This document shows positions 17,246 through 24,806 of a DNA stretch of 64,000 nt, piece by piece; positions within the stretch are counted from its first letter, which is position 1; every line of letters starts with the position of its first letter. The position numbers and the translations under genes were made by a program. The notes beneath the pieces are model-generated. The model saw nothing but the letters and a program-made list of their open reading frames with translations. It had not been told where the DNA came from and made no database searches. Origin of the DNA: Chitinophaga parva (lineage in GTDB: Bacteria > Bacteroidota > Bacteroidia > Chitinophagales > Chitinophagaceae); the NCBI RefSeq assembly GCF_003071345.1, contig NZ_QCYK01000002.1, positions 248,001 to 312,000 of the forward strand, written 5' to 3'.

Positions 17246-18247
17246 TTATGCATGCGCGCAGAAGCGGCGGCGGCTGTCTTCCAGCTCACTGAGCAGTTGC
17301 TCTACGATCTGCGCCACGGGAACAATGTCGTGTATCATTTCCACACTTTGACCGGCCGTCCAGAGTTGCTGGTAGGTGCCGGGGTGGATAGCTTTTTCCA
17401 GTTTCTTCATGCCCCTGAGCTGCACCAGCATTTTGAAATATTTTTTCGTCCGGGCGTTGCGCGACAGCATTTTCTCTATGAAGTTTTGCTTATAGCCCAT
17501 TTGCTTCGCTGCCGGTGTGTTGATGATGTTGCACGGGGTGCCGGAGAGGCGCTCGGTGAGCACGATGTCGTCCATGCCGTAGTCGAGGATGCCCTGTTTG
17601 TAGGCATCGCTTACGCCGGCTTCCATGCTGGCGATGAAGCGGGTGCCGATGGACACCCCGGCAGCGTCCAGTACCAGCGCGCTGGCCACCTGCTGCCCGG
17701 TGGCAATGCCCCCCGCGGCGATCACGGGCTTGTCCGGGAAGGCGGCCCGCAGCGCCGGCACCAGCACCTGCATGGGATAGGGGCCGGCGTGCCCGCCAGC
17801 ACCGGCGCATACGGCGATGAAGCCATCACAGCCTTCTTTGGCGGCTTTTTCTGCGTGTTGCAGATTGGTCACATCACAAAGTACTTTACCACCGTAACTG
17901 TGGGCAGTGTCTATCACGGTGCGGGGATTGCCCAGGGAGGTAATGTAAAAGGGTACTTTGGCGGCGGCGCATACCTGCAGGTGCTGCTCATACAGGGGAT
18001 TGCTGCGCTGCACGATGAGGTTTACGCCATAATTGCCCAGCAGTCCGTGCAGCGCGGCTTTGCGGGCATTGAGCCTTTCCAGGAGGGCGGCCAGTTCGCC
18101 TTCCCGGCGGTAGTTGAGTGAAGGAAAGGTGCCGGCTATTTCCTGTTCCATGGCGGCATTGACCATGGCCTCATTGCTCACCAGGAACATGGGTGCCATA
18201 ATAATGGGGTAACGGATGCCGAACGTTTGGGTAAAGGACTGGTGCAT
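17246..18247 (-). CDS. NAD(P)H-dependent flavin oxidoreductase / nitronate monooxygenase family
   Basis: A 333-residue TIM-barrel flavoprotein of the 2-nitropropane dioxygenase family. It begins QTFGIRYPIIMAPMFLVSN, the typical FMN-binding entry, followed by GTFPSLNYR and the phosphate-binding segment VIAAGGIATGQQVASALVLDAAGVSIGTRF. A histidine in GAGGHAGPY is at the place of the catalytic base in nitronate monooxygenases. Relatives include FabK-type enoyl reductases, but the overall pattern fits the monooxygenase group better. The physiological substrate is unknown. Confidence 0.82.
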   Translation of the reverse strand: MHQSFTQTFGIRYPIIMAPMFLVSNEAMVNAAMEQEIAGTFPSLNYRREGELAALLERLNARKAALHGLLGNYGVNLIVQRSNPLYEQHLQVCAAAKVPFYITSLGNPRTVIDTAHSYGGKVLCDVTNLQHAEKAAKEGCDGFIAVCAGAGGHAGPYPMQVLVPALRAAFPDKPVIAAGGIATGQQVASALVLDAAGVSIGTRFIASMEAGVSDAYKQGILDYGMDDIVLTERLSGTPCNIINTPAAKQMGYKQNFIEKMLSRNARTKKYFKMLVQLRGMKKLEKAIHPGTYQQLWTAGQSVEMIHDIVPVAQIVEQLLSELEDSRRRFCAHA

Positions 18248-18300
18248 AAAACAGGCTTCAATGAACGGGAATAGTTAAATGTAACGATTTCCCGGACGCT

Positions 18301-18891
18301 TTACTTCCGCAGCTCCATGTGGCGGGCTACAAATTTGCCCAGGATGTCAAATTCCAGGTTCACGGTATCGCCGGCCTTCAGGTGCTTGATATTGGTGAAC
18401 TCGTGGGTGTAGGGGATGATGGCCACGGTAAATTCATCAGCCCGCACGTTGAACACGGTGAGACTGATGCCGTTGAGGCAAATAGAGCCCTTTTCCACGA
18501 TGAGGGCGGCAAACTGGGGCGGGAAGCCGATGCGGTAGATCCAGCTACCATCCTGTTCAGTTACGGAAAGGCAGGTGCCGGTGCCGTCCACGTGGCCCTG
18601 TACCAGGTGACCGTCTATGCGGCCGTTGAACACCATGGCGCGCTCCAGGTTCACACTGGAACCGGGTTTCAACTGGCCCAGGTTGGTTTTCTGGAGGGTT
18701 TCGTCGATGGCTACTACATCAAAGGTGGTGGTGTCCTGGCGGGTTACGGTGAGGCAAACCCCGTTGTGGGACACGCTCTGGTCTATTTTCAGCTCCGCGG
18801 CCAGGGGCGTTTCCATGGTGAGCTGTAGGTTAGTGCCCTGGCGTTCGGTGTGTGTTACGGTGCCGGTTGTTTCTATGATTCCTGTAAACAT
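18301..18891 (-). CDS. ribE: riboflavin synthase, alpha subunit
   Basis: A 196-residue riboflavin synthase, which dismutates two 6,7-dimethyl-8-ribityllumazine molecules into riboflavin. It shows the internal duplication of two lumazine-binding barrels. The first begins MFTGIIETTGTV and carries VSHNGVCLTV. The second contains HLVQGHVDGTG and the matching SICLNGISLTV. No other riboflavin gene is adjacent, which is common in Bacteroidota. No FMN riboswitch was seen upstream. Confidence 0.93.
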   Translation of the reverse strand: MFTGIIETTGTVTHTERQGTNLQLTMETPLAAELKIDQSVSHNGVCLTVTRQDTTTFDVVAIDETLQKTNLGQLKPGSSVNLERAMVFNGRIDGHLVQGHVDGTGTCLSVTEQDGSWIYRIGFPPQFAALIVEKGSICLNGISLTVFNVRADEFTVAIIPYTHEFTNIKHLKAGDTVNLEFDILGKFVARHMELRK

Positions 18892-19107
18892 GGCTATTGA
18901 TTTGGGCTTGCAAATTCCTCAATTAAATGGCAAATGCCAAATCCGGGAGTGGGGGACGGCCGGTTAGGAACCGGCAGGGGTTGATTATGAGCCGGTAAGG
19001 GAAAATTGCGCTGGGGCAATGGGTAAGTTGTATCTTTGCGGGGAGCAATGGGGCTGTGAGGGTGAAAAATTTAAAAAGGGCTTGGTGGATATTTGAAATA
19101 AATCTCT

Positions 19108-19115
19108 TACCTTTG
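19108..19115 (+). promoter_or_regulatory. Bacteroidota -7 box for rpsU
   Basis: TACCTTTG, an exact TAnnTTTG element, 32 bases before the rpsU ATG. TTG elements upstream are not at the 19-base spacing, so the -33 part is unclear. Confidence 0.55.
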
Positions 19116-19147
19116 CTTTCCATAAAAAAATTAATCAAAGGAGTTTT

Positions 19148-19345
19148 ATGTTAATAATTGATTCAAAGGATTGCGAAAACATTGACAAAGCGCTTAAGAA
19201 ATACAAAAAGAAATTTGAAAAAGCGCGCGTTTTATTACAACTGAGAACCCGTCAATCGTTTACCAAGCCGTCCGTTAAGCGTCGTACCCAGGTGCTGAAA
19301 GCGGTTTACCGTCAGCAGATTGCGAGCGGCAAGATTGAAGATTAA
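19148..19345 (+). CDS. rpsU: 30S ribosomal protein S21
   Basis: A 65-residue basic protein that joins the 30S subunit near the anti-Shine-Dalgarno end of 16S rRNA. Family features are ALKKYKKKFEKARVL and the following strongly basic KPSVKRRTQVLKAVYRQ. Its length and composition are normal for Bacteroidota S21. It is a single-gene unit with its own -7 box and a 17-bp terminator. Confidence 0.93.
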   Translation: MLIIDSKDCENIDKALKKYKKKFEKARVLLQLRTRQSFTKPSVKRRTQVLKAVYRQQIASGKIED

Positions 19346-19374
19346 TCCACTCAGTTGCTGAGTTTAACTTATAC

Positions 19375-19421
19375 TTGATGATTGTAAAGTTTTCAATAAC
19401 TTTACAATCATCAATTTTTTT
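19375..19421 (+). terminator. 17-bp intrinsic terminator after rpsU, abutting xer
   Basis: A perfect 17-bp inverted repeat (19375-19391 with 19398-19414), a 6-nt loop, and a seven-T run that ends directly at the GTG start of the recombinase gene. Any xer mRNA from rpsU must read through it. No promoter was seen between terminator and start. Confidence 0.92.
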
Positions 19422-20360
19422 GTGTTGACAGAACTGCAAGATCTCGTTGCCCGCTTCCAGGCCTATTTGCGTTTTGAAAAGCGATACGCAACCCACACGG
19501 TTACGGCCTACAGTACTGACCTGCAGCAATTCCAGGATTATATTACCCTTACCTATGGCAGCCTTCCGCTGGCCGGCATTGCCCATGTGCATATCCGGAG
19601 CTGGCTGGCCGGACTGATGGAAGCCTCCATCGCCCCCAAAAGCATTAACCGCAAAATCTCCACCCTTAAGTCTTTCTTTAAATTTGCCATCCGCCAGGGT
19701 ATGGTGAAGCAATCGCCTATGGGCAAAGTTGTTTCGCCCAAGGTGGGCCGGCGCCTGCCGGAGTTCATTGATGAAAGGGGCATGCGGGCCCTGGAGGAAA
19801 ACCATTCGCCGAAGGCGGCCCCCGATACCCATCTTATTTTTACGGACGACCTGGAAGGCCAGACCCACCGTCTCATTTTTGACCTGCTGTATAACACGGG
19901 CATCCGCTTGTCTGAGCTGATAGGCCTGCAGGAAAAGGATGTAGACCTGGGTCACCAGATGATAAAGGTGTTGGGGAAAGGCGGGAAGGAGCGGAGGGTG
20001 CCGGTGAGCGGCCCGCTCTGTGCACAGATCCGGGCGTACCGGGAGTTGCGCAATAAGGAATTGGGGGTGGAGACCAGCGTGTTGCTGGTGCATCCGCGCA
20101 GCGGGCGTCCGTTGTACCCGAAGTATGTATACAATATGGTGAGGAATACGCTTACCCGCCACCAGATCACGACCATCAGCAAGAAGAGCCCCCACGTGCT
20201 GCGCCATACGTTTGCCACCCATCTTACCAATGCCGGCGCAGATATCAATGCGGTGAAAGAACTGCTGGGGCACGCGTCCCTGGCGGCTACGCAGGTGTAT
20301 ACCCATAACACGATAGAGAAGCTGAAGGCCGTGCATCAGCAGGCCCATCCAAAGGCTTAA
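19422..20360 (+). CDS. XerC/XerD-type tyrosine recombinase
   Basis: A 312-residue tyrosine recombinase with the N-terminal SAM-like DNA-binding domain (about 1-105) and the catalytic domain. All active-site residues are present: R162 in NTGIRLSEL, K187 in GKGGKER, H258 and R261 in PHVLRHTFATH, H284 in LLGHASL and nucleophile Y293 in QVYTH. The compact form and the chromosomal setting between rpsU and the hibernation factor point to chromosome dimer resolution rather than a phage integrase. Whether it is XerC or XerD cannot be decided here. The start is GTG at 19422; a TTG follows at 19425. Confidence 0.88.
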   Translation: MLTELQDLVARFQAYLRFEKRYATHTVTAYSTDLQQFQDYITLTYGSLPLAGIAHVHIRSWLAGLMEASIAPKSINRKISTLKSFFKFAIRQGMVKQSPMGKVVSPKVGRRLPEFIDERGMRALEENHSPKAAPDTHLIFTDDLEGQTHRLIFDLLYNTGIRLSELIGLQEKDVDLGHQMIKVLGKGGKERRVPVSGPLCAQIRAYRELRNKELGVETSVLLVHPRSGRPLYPKYVYNMVRNTLTRHQITTISKKSPHVLRHTFATHLTNAGADINAVKELLGHASLAATQVYTHNTIEKLKAVHQQAHPKA

Positions 20361-20516
20361 AAATTAACAAAATAAATTCCGGATGGGAACTAGAAAAGCC
20401 CATAAAGTTGTCTAAATTAGGTGTCCAAGCTCTTTACAATAACTTAACACAGCCGCCTATGACAGCATAACTGTACAAAGTGAATTCGATTGTTAATTTT
20501 TAAAACCTAAAGTGCT

Positions 20517-20825
20517 ATGAACGTTCAGATTCAAACAGTGCATTTCGATGCAGATTCCAAACTGATTGATCATGTGACTAAAAAGATCCAGAAGCTGGAC
20601 ACGTTTTATGACCGCATTGTCAGTGTGGAGGTTTACCTAAAATTGGATAATATAGCGCACCAGATTAAAGACAAGATTGCCGAGATCAAAGTGCATATTC
20701 CACAACATGATTTCTTTGTAAAGCACGAGAGCAAATCCTTTGAAGAGTCCTTCTCCCTCGCATTCGATTCCCTTGTTAATCAGCTCAAACGTACCAAGGA
20801 GCGGAAATTTCAATTAAAATCTTAA
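20517..20825 (+). CDS. hpf: ribosome hibernation promoting factor (short form)
   Basis: A 102-residue protein of the HPF/RaiA family. It has the beta-alpha-beta-beta-beta-alpha pattern: MNVQIQTVHFDADSKLIDHVTKKIQKLD, then VEVYLKLDN, KIAEIKVHIP and a C-terminal helix ending in basic residues. It lacks the C-terminal dimerisation domain of long HPF. It binds the 30S decoding region and silences ribosomes in slow growth. Its position immediately before the tRNA-tuf-rpoBC locus fits a translation-linked role. Confidence 0.9.
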   Translation: MNVQIQTVHFDADSKLIDHVTKKIQKLDTFYDRIVSVEVYLKLDNIAHQIKDKIAEIKVHIPQHDFFVKHESKSFEESFSLAFDSLVNQLKRTKERKFQLKS

Positions 20826-20833
20826 AAATATTT

Positions 20834-20863
20834 TTGGAATTAAAATTCTCTTTACTACCTTTG
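20834..20863 (+). promoter_or_regulatory. consensus promoter of the tRNA-tuf operon
   Basis: TTG, exactly 19 bases, then TACCTTTG: a full match to TTG-N19-TAnnTTTG. It lies about 175 bases before tRNA-Thr. A second, weaker box TAATTTTG at about 20998 with an 18-base spacing could start transcripts closer to the tRNA. Confidence 0.85.
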
Positions 20864-21039
20864 CCATCCCATCAAAAAAGAGGGGGTGTTAAAGGTAGTA
20901 AAGTTCTTTGTGGTAGCGCGTTTTAGCCAGATTCAAGCATAAAAAACGAGCCCTTATAAAAGTCGCAAAAAAAGATTTTGTAGTTATCTCAAAACGATTA
21001 ATTTTGCGCTCTCGTTTAACGGGTTACGAATTATAAAAT

Positions 21040-21113
21040 GCCAGCATAGCTCAGTTGGCCAGAGCTACTGATTTGTAATCAGTGGGTCGGGGGTTCGAAT
21101 CCCTCTGCTGGCT
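21040..21113 (+). tRNA. tRNA-Thr (anticodon TGT)
   Basis: A 74-nt cloverleaf. The acceptor stem GCCAGCA pairs with TGCTGGC, the D arm starts AGCTCAG, the anticodon stem ACTGA/TCAGT holds loop TTTGTAA, and the T arm has TTCGAAT. CCA is not encoded. It is first in the Thr-Tyr-Gly-Thr-tuf order, also known from E. coli. Confidence 0.95.
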
Positions 21114-21184
21114 CTTTGAAAGTTTTTTCACCGGTAAGTTATAACCGGCCAATTGTTCGGATAGAATTTGGGAAATATAAACAC

Positions 21185-21266
21185 GGGCAGGTTCCAGAGC
21201 GGCCAAATGGGGCGGACTGTAAATCCGCTGTCTTCGACTTCACAGGTTCGAATCCTGTCCTGCCCA
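21185..21266 (+). tRNA. tRNA-Tyr (anticodon GTA)
   Basis: An 82-nt class II tRNA with a long variable arm. The acceptor GGGCAGG pairs with CCTGCCC, the anticodon arm is CGGACTGTAAATCCG, and the T loop is TTCGAAT. CCA is not encoded. Confidence 0.95.
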
Positions 21267-21334
21267 CACTCATATGTTCCGCTTCGTTTAAAGCGGAACA
21301 TTTTTTTCCAAGCGCAGTATGCCTGCGGGCAAAT

Positions 21335-21407
21335 GCGGGAGTAGCTCAGTTGGTAGAGCGACAGCCTTCCAAGCTGTAGGTCGCGGGTTCGAACCTCGTC
21401 TCCCGCT
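21335..21407 (+). tRNA. tRNA-Gly (anticodon TCC)
   Basis: A 73-nt cloverleaf. The acceptor GCGGGAG pairs across to the CTCCCGC end (with the TCTCCCGC tail), the anticodon arm CAGCCTTCCAAGCTG reads GGA/GGG codons, and the T loop is TTCGAAC. CCA is not encoded. Confidence 0.94.
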
Positions 21408-21426
21408 CTCTTTGGTAGTCGAAAAG

Positions 21427-21500
21427 GTTAATAGTTAATGGTGAATAGTTAATCGTAAGGAAAGCGGTCAACAAATAACAATTAACGGATAACGGTTAAC
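21427..21500. repeat. convergent heptad arrays of GTTAANN type between tRNA genes
   Basis: Forward units of 7 bp at 21427-21461 are GTTAATA, GTTAATG, GTGAATA, GTTAATC, GTAAGGA. After four bases come five units in opposite orientation at 21466-21500; read on the minus strand these are GTTAACC, GTTATCC, GTTAATT, GTTATTT, GTTGACC. The plan (forward heptads, short gap, inverted heptads) matches the larger element at 12928-13210, although the unit sequence differs. The element can fold into an imperfect hairpin inside the tRNA precursor. Confidence 0.75.
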
Positions 21501-21514
21501 TTAAAATATTACAA

Positions 21515-21586
<72 letters not shown>

Positions 21587-21654
21587 CTTTTCCCGTTTTA
21601 CCCGAGATCCCCAATGGGGTTTTAGGCGCAACTGGAAGGATGCTAAAAAAACAA

Positions 21655-21730
21655 GGCGTTGTAGCTCACCGGAAGAGCGGGCGCCCATTTGTGCGCCAGG
21701 CAATGAGTTCAATTCTCATCAACGGCTCCA
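21655..21730 (+). tRNA. atypical tRNA-like gene with 8-nt anticodon loop
   Basis: This sequence folds as a cloverleaf. The acceptor GGCGTTG / CAACGGC has one G-G mismatch at position 2. The D arm GCTC-ACCGGAA-GAGC is normal, and so is the T arm ATGAG-TTCAATT-CTCAT. The anticodon stem GGCGC / GCGCC is GC-rich, but the loop between is CCATTTGT, eight bases, with no U at the usual position 33, so no standard anticodon can be assigned. The last bases are T then CCA, unlike the six ordinary tRNA genes in this window. The 3' half closely resembles the preceding tRNA-Thr, which suggests duplication. It could be a pseudo-tRNA, a frameshift-type tRNA or a structural element in the tuf leader. Confidence 0.6.
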
Positions 21731-21800
21731 GTTTGTAAATGCCGTTTTTTTAAAACAAATATCAATACAATCTTTACAAACCTTCTAAAAAGAAAATACA

Positions 21801-22988
21801 ATGGCAAAAGAAACCTTCAAGCGGGATAAACCCCACGTAAACATTGGTACCATCGGCCACGTGGATCACGGTAAAACTACCCTGACCGCTGCCATTACCA
21901 ACATTTTGGCTAACAAAGGCCTGGCAGAGAAGAAAGGATACGATGAGATCGATGCTGCCCCCGAAGAAAAAGAAAGAGGTATCACCATCAATACAGCACA
22001 CGTAGAATACCAGACTGCTACCCGTCACTACGCGCACGTAGACTGCCCTGGTCACGCTGACTATGTAAAGAACATGATCACCGGTGCTGCCCAGATGGAC
22101 GGTGCTATCCTGGTAGTTGCTGCTACCGATGGTCCGATGCCCCAGACACGTGAGCACATCCTGCTGGCCCGCCAGGTAGGTGTACCCCGTATCGTAGTAT
22201 TCATGAACAAAGTAGACCTGGTAGACGACCCCGAGCTGCTGGAACTCGTAGAAATCGAGATCCGCGACCTGCTGTCTTCTAACGGTTTCGATGGTGATAA
22301 CGTTCCTGTAATCCAGGGTTCTGCAACTGGCGCACTGGCTGGTGACTCTAAATGGGTTGCTGCTATCGACCAGCTGATGGAAGCAGTTGATACTTACATT
22401 CCCCTGCCTCCCCGTCCTGTTGATCAGCCGTTCCTGATGTCTGTAGAAGACGTATTCTCTATCACCGGTCGTGGTACTGTTGCTACCGGTCGTATCGAAC
22501 GCGGTCGTATCAAGGTTGGTGACAACGTTGAAATCGTAGGTCTGCAGGCTGAACCCCTGAAATCCACTTGTACTGGTGTTGAAATGTTCAAGAAACTGCT
22601 CGACGAAGGTGAAGCTGGTGACAACGCTGGTCTGCTGCTGCGTGGTATTGAAAAGACCCAGATCCGTCGTGGTATGGTTATCTGCCAGCCCGGTACCATC
22701 ACTCCCCACACTGAATTCAAATGCGAAGTTTATGTACTGAGCAAAGAAGAAGGTGGCCGTCACACTCCGTTCTTCAACAAATACCGTCCCCAGTTCTACT
22801 TCCGTACAACTGACGTAACTGGTGAAGTTGAACTGCCGGCAGGTGTTGAAATGGTGATGCCTGGTGATAACGTGTCTCTGACCGTTAAACTGATCCAACC
22901 CATCGCTATGGATAAAGGTCTGAAATTCGCTATCCGCGAAGGTGGCCGTACCGTAGGTGCTGGTCAGGTTACTGAGATCATCAAATAA
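21801..22988 (+). CDS. tuf: translation elongation factor Tu
   Basis: A 395-residue EF-Tu that brings aminoacyl-tRNA to the ribosome. The GTPase motifs are GHVDHGKTT (P-loop), RGITINTAH (switch I), DCPGHADY (switch II) and NKVD; all are intact. Domains 2 and 3 follow at the usual length. Codon use is strongly biased, as expected for a very highly expressed gene. It lies between the Thr-Tyr-Gly-Thr tRNA group and tRNA-Trp, the classical tufB-like order, so its mRNA is made from a mixed tRNA-mRNA transcript. Confidence 0.97.
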   Translation: MAKETFKRDKPHVNIGTIGHVDHGKTTLTAAITNILANKGLAEKKGYDEIDAAPEEKERGITINTAHVEYQTATRHYAHVDCPGHADYVKNMITGAAQMDGAILVVAATDGPMPQTREHILLARQVGVPRIVVFMNKVDLVDDPELLELVEIEIRDLLSSNGFDGDNVPVIQGSATGALAGDSKWVAAIDQLMEAVDTYIPLPPRPVDQPFLMSVEDVFSITGRGTVATGRIERGRIKVGDNVEIVGLQAEPLKSTCTGVEMFKKLLDEGEAGDNAGLLLRGIEKTQIRRGMVICQPGTITPHTEFKCEVYVLSKEEGGRHTPFFNKYRPQFYFRTTDVTGEVELPAGVEMVMPGDNVSLTVKLIQPIAMDKGLKFAIREGGRTVGAGQVTEIIK

Positions 22989-23007
22989 GGTTTCAAAAAC
23001 GCTGCAT

Positions 23008-23037
23008 AAGCCAGTAGCGGCGTGCTGCTACTGGCTT
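23008..23037 (+). promoter_or_regulatory. hairpin between tuf and tRNA-Trp
   Basis: A perfect 11-bp stem AAGCCAGTAGC / GCTACTGGCTT with an 8-nt loop starts 20 bases after the tuf stop. No T run follows, so it is more likely an mRNA 3' stabiliser or a processing site ahead of tRNA-Trp than a terminator. Confidence 0.6.
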
Positions 23038-23042
23038 AATAT

Positions 23043-23113
23043 ACGGGCATAGTTCAATGGTAGAATAGAGGTCTCCAAAACCTTTGATGTGGGTTCGAAT
23101 CCTACTGCCCGTG
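23043..23113 (+). tRNA. tRNA-Trp (anticodon CCA)
   Basis: A 71-nt cloverleaf. The acceptor ACGGGCA pairs with TGCCCGT, the anticodon loop is CTCCAAA, and the T loop is TTCGAAT. A 3' CCA is not encoded. It sits between tuf and secE as in many bacteria. Confidence 0.94.
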
Positions 23114-23143
23114 CATAAAAAAATTGGGTTAAATTAATGGTAA

Positions 23144-23178
23144 GCGTTAATAATTAATCGCAAGATTAATATTTACGC
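23144..23178 (+). promoter_or_regulatory. AT-rich hairpin with GCAA loop before secE
   Basis: GCGTTAATAATTAATC and GATTAATATTTACGC pair with one bulge around a GCAA tetraloop. A T-rich stretch follows about nine bases later. It may act as an attenuator or processing site between tRNA-Trp and secE. The TTAAT heptad pattern resembles the element at 21427. Confidence 0.5.
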
Positions 23179-23243
23179 TTTCCTTTTTTTTCCTAACTTA
23201 CCAGATCTGACACCATCACCTTTACCTTTTTAATAATCAAGAC

Positions 23244-23441
23244 ATGAATAAGGTTAGAAACTATTTTCGCGAGTCCTACAATGAGCTGGTACATAAAGTG
23301 ACCTGGCCCACCTGGAGTGAATTGCAGTCTTCTACCGTGGTTGTGCTGTCTGCTACCATTGTTATTACCCTTATGGTATGGTGTATGGATCAGGCGTCTA
23401 ACCTGGTGCTGAACCAATATTATTCTATGTTTGTCAAATAA
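23244..23441 (+). CDS. secE: preprotein translocase subunit SecE
   Basis: A 65-residue SecE, the small stabilising subunit of the SecYEG channel. The amphipathic N-terminal helix carries ESYNELVHKVTWPTWSEL, the conserved family signature, and is followed by one transmembrane helix (about residues 32-52). The single-helix form is normal outside enterobacteria. It is 11 bases upstream of nusG, the standard order. Confidence 0.95.
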   Translation: MNKVRNYFRESYNELVHKVTWPTWSELQSSTVVVLSATIVITLMVWCMDQASNLVLNQYYSMFVK

Positions 23442-23452
23442 GCATTGTAGCA

Positions 23453-24037
23453 ATGACAGAAGAAATTACAGATGTAGTCAATAACGGACCTTCCCCCGAC
23501 ACCAAGTGGTACGTGCTGCGCGTAGTAAGCGGTAAGGAAAAGAAGGTTAAAGAATATCTCGATATAGAAGTACGCCGTGGCGACTGGGGTAATGCAATTA
23601 CCCAGATCTTCCTGCCGGTGGAAAAAGTATATAAAGTGCAAGCCGGTAAAAAGGTAATGCGCGAGAAGAATTTCTACCCGGGTTATGTGATGATCGAAGC
23701 GATAGACGGTAAGATGACCGATGAGCTGATCCAGGCCATCCGCACTGTTTCCGGCGTGATCCACTTCCTGGGCAAAGAGAAGCCCATTGCCCTCCGCAAG
23801 GCAGAAGTGAACAAGATGCTGGGTAAAGTGGACGAGCTTTCTGATCAGGGTATGACCATGAGCGAACCGTTCATCGTAGGCGAAACCATCAAGATCATTG
23901 ATGGCCCGTTCAACGATTTCAATGGGGTGATCGAAGAAGTGATCGAAGACAAGAAGAAACTGAAGGTAACGGTGAAGATCTTTGGCCGTGCCACCCCGGT
24001 AGAGCTGAACTTCATGCAGGTAGAGAAACTGAGCTAA
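23453..24037 (+). CDS. nusG: transcription termination/antitermination factor NusG
   Basis: A 194-residue NusG. The NGN domain begins WYVLRVVSGKEKKVKEYL and includes FLPVEKVY and FYPGYVMIE. The C-terminal KOW domain is GETIKIIDGPFNDFNGVIEEV. It binds RNA polymerase and the ribosome and suppresses pausing or helps Rho. It lacks any insertion or duplication, and its place between secE and rplK marks it as the housekeeping NusG rather than a specialised UpxY/LoaP type. Confidence 0.96.
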   Translation: MTEEITDVVNNGPSPDTKWYVLRVVSGKEKKVKEYLDIEVRRGDWGNAITQIFLPVEKVYKVQAGKKVMREKNFYPGYVMIEAIDGKMTDELIQAIRTVSGVIHFLGKEKPIALRKAEVNKMLGKVDELSDQGMTMSEPFIVGETIKIIDGPFNDFNGVIEEVIEDKKKLKVTVKIFGRATPVELNFMQVEKLS

Positions 24038-24199
24038 AAGTTACTTCGATATATTTTTCAGAGGTCCGTACGGTGGTGCGGACCTTTTGATTTTTTTGAG
24101 AGGGGACCGATGGCGGGAAACTGAAATGTCATAAATGTGTAAAATATACTAAAATGAAGGGCGAATGCTCCCAAATTTTGGGCCACGATTTTGATTTTT

Positions 24200-24230
24200 T
24201 TGTTTCGGGAGATATATTTCTTTACCTTTG
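24200..24230 (+). promoter_or_regulatory. promoter upstream of rplK
   Basis: TTG, a 20-base spacer, then TACCTTTG at 24223-24230, close to the Bacteroidota consensus. It lies about 90 bases before the rplK start, so the ribosomal protein and RNA polymerase genes can be expressed apart from the tuf transcript. Confidence 0.75.
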
Positions 24231-24318
24231 CATCCCCTTTAAAAGGTAATTTCCATACCCGACTTTGGGAGTCTGTTGCAGATGCGGCGGACGTTTTAAC
24301 CAAATTATATACTTCATC

Positions 24319-24762
24319 ATGGCAAAAGAAATTGCAACGTACGTGAAATTGCAGGTGAAAGGTGGCCAAGCCAACCCTGCACCTCCGATTGGTCCCGCTC
24401 TGGGTTCCAAAGGTGTGAACATCATGGAGTTCTGCAAACAATTCAATGCAAGAACCCAGGACAAGATAGGTAAAGTACTGCCGGTACTGCTGACCGTTTA
24501 CACTGACAAGTCTTTCGACTTCGTTATCAAAACTCCCCCCGCCGCTATTCAGCTGTTTGAAGCTGCCAAATTGCAAGGTGGTTCCAAGGAACCTAACCGT
24601 ACTAAGGTAGGTAAGGTGACCTGGGCTCAGGTAGAAGCTATTGCTAAGGACAAGATGCCCGACCTGAACTGCTTTACCCTGGAAAGCGCCATGAAAATGG
24701 TAGCTGGTACTGCACGTTCTATGGGTGTTACTGTAGAAGGTAAAGCTCCCTGGGAAAACTAA
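24319..24762 (+). CDS. rplK: 50S ribosomal protein L11
   Basis: A 147-residue L11. The ATG at 24319 ([29 protein letters not shown]) is the conserved start; an upstream in-frame extension from 24265 is not typical. The N-terminal proline-rich part contacts EF-G, and the C-terminal part binds the GTPase-associated region of 23S rRNA. It is the first gene of the rplKAJL-rpoBC unit. Confidence 0.96.
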   Translation: MAKEIATYVKLQVKGGQANPAPPIGPALGSKGVNIMEFCKQFNARTQDKIGKVLPVLLTVYTDKSFDFVIKTPPAAIQLFEAAKLQGGSKEPNRTKVGKVTWAQVEAIAKDKMPDLNCFTLESAMKMVAGTARSMGVTVEGKAPWEN

Positions 24763-24806
24763 TTTGCAACCCTGGCAACAGGTAAACTACTCAAAACGCT
24801 AGAAAA

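Noticed and set aside
18892..19107. FMN or other riboswitch upstream of riboflavin synthase or rpsU
   Set aside because: No conserved FMN-element pieces were seen; only simple promoter-like boxes.
19422..20360. Phage-type integrase
   Set aside because: Compact Xer form with the full active site and a housekeeping neighbourhood; no attachment-site repeat or phage genes.
23453..24037. Specialised NusG paralogue (UpxY/LoaP)
   Set aside because: Its position between secE and rplK and the normal NGN-KOW layout fit the housekeeping factor.
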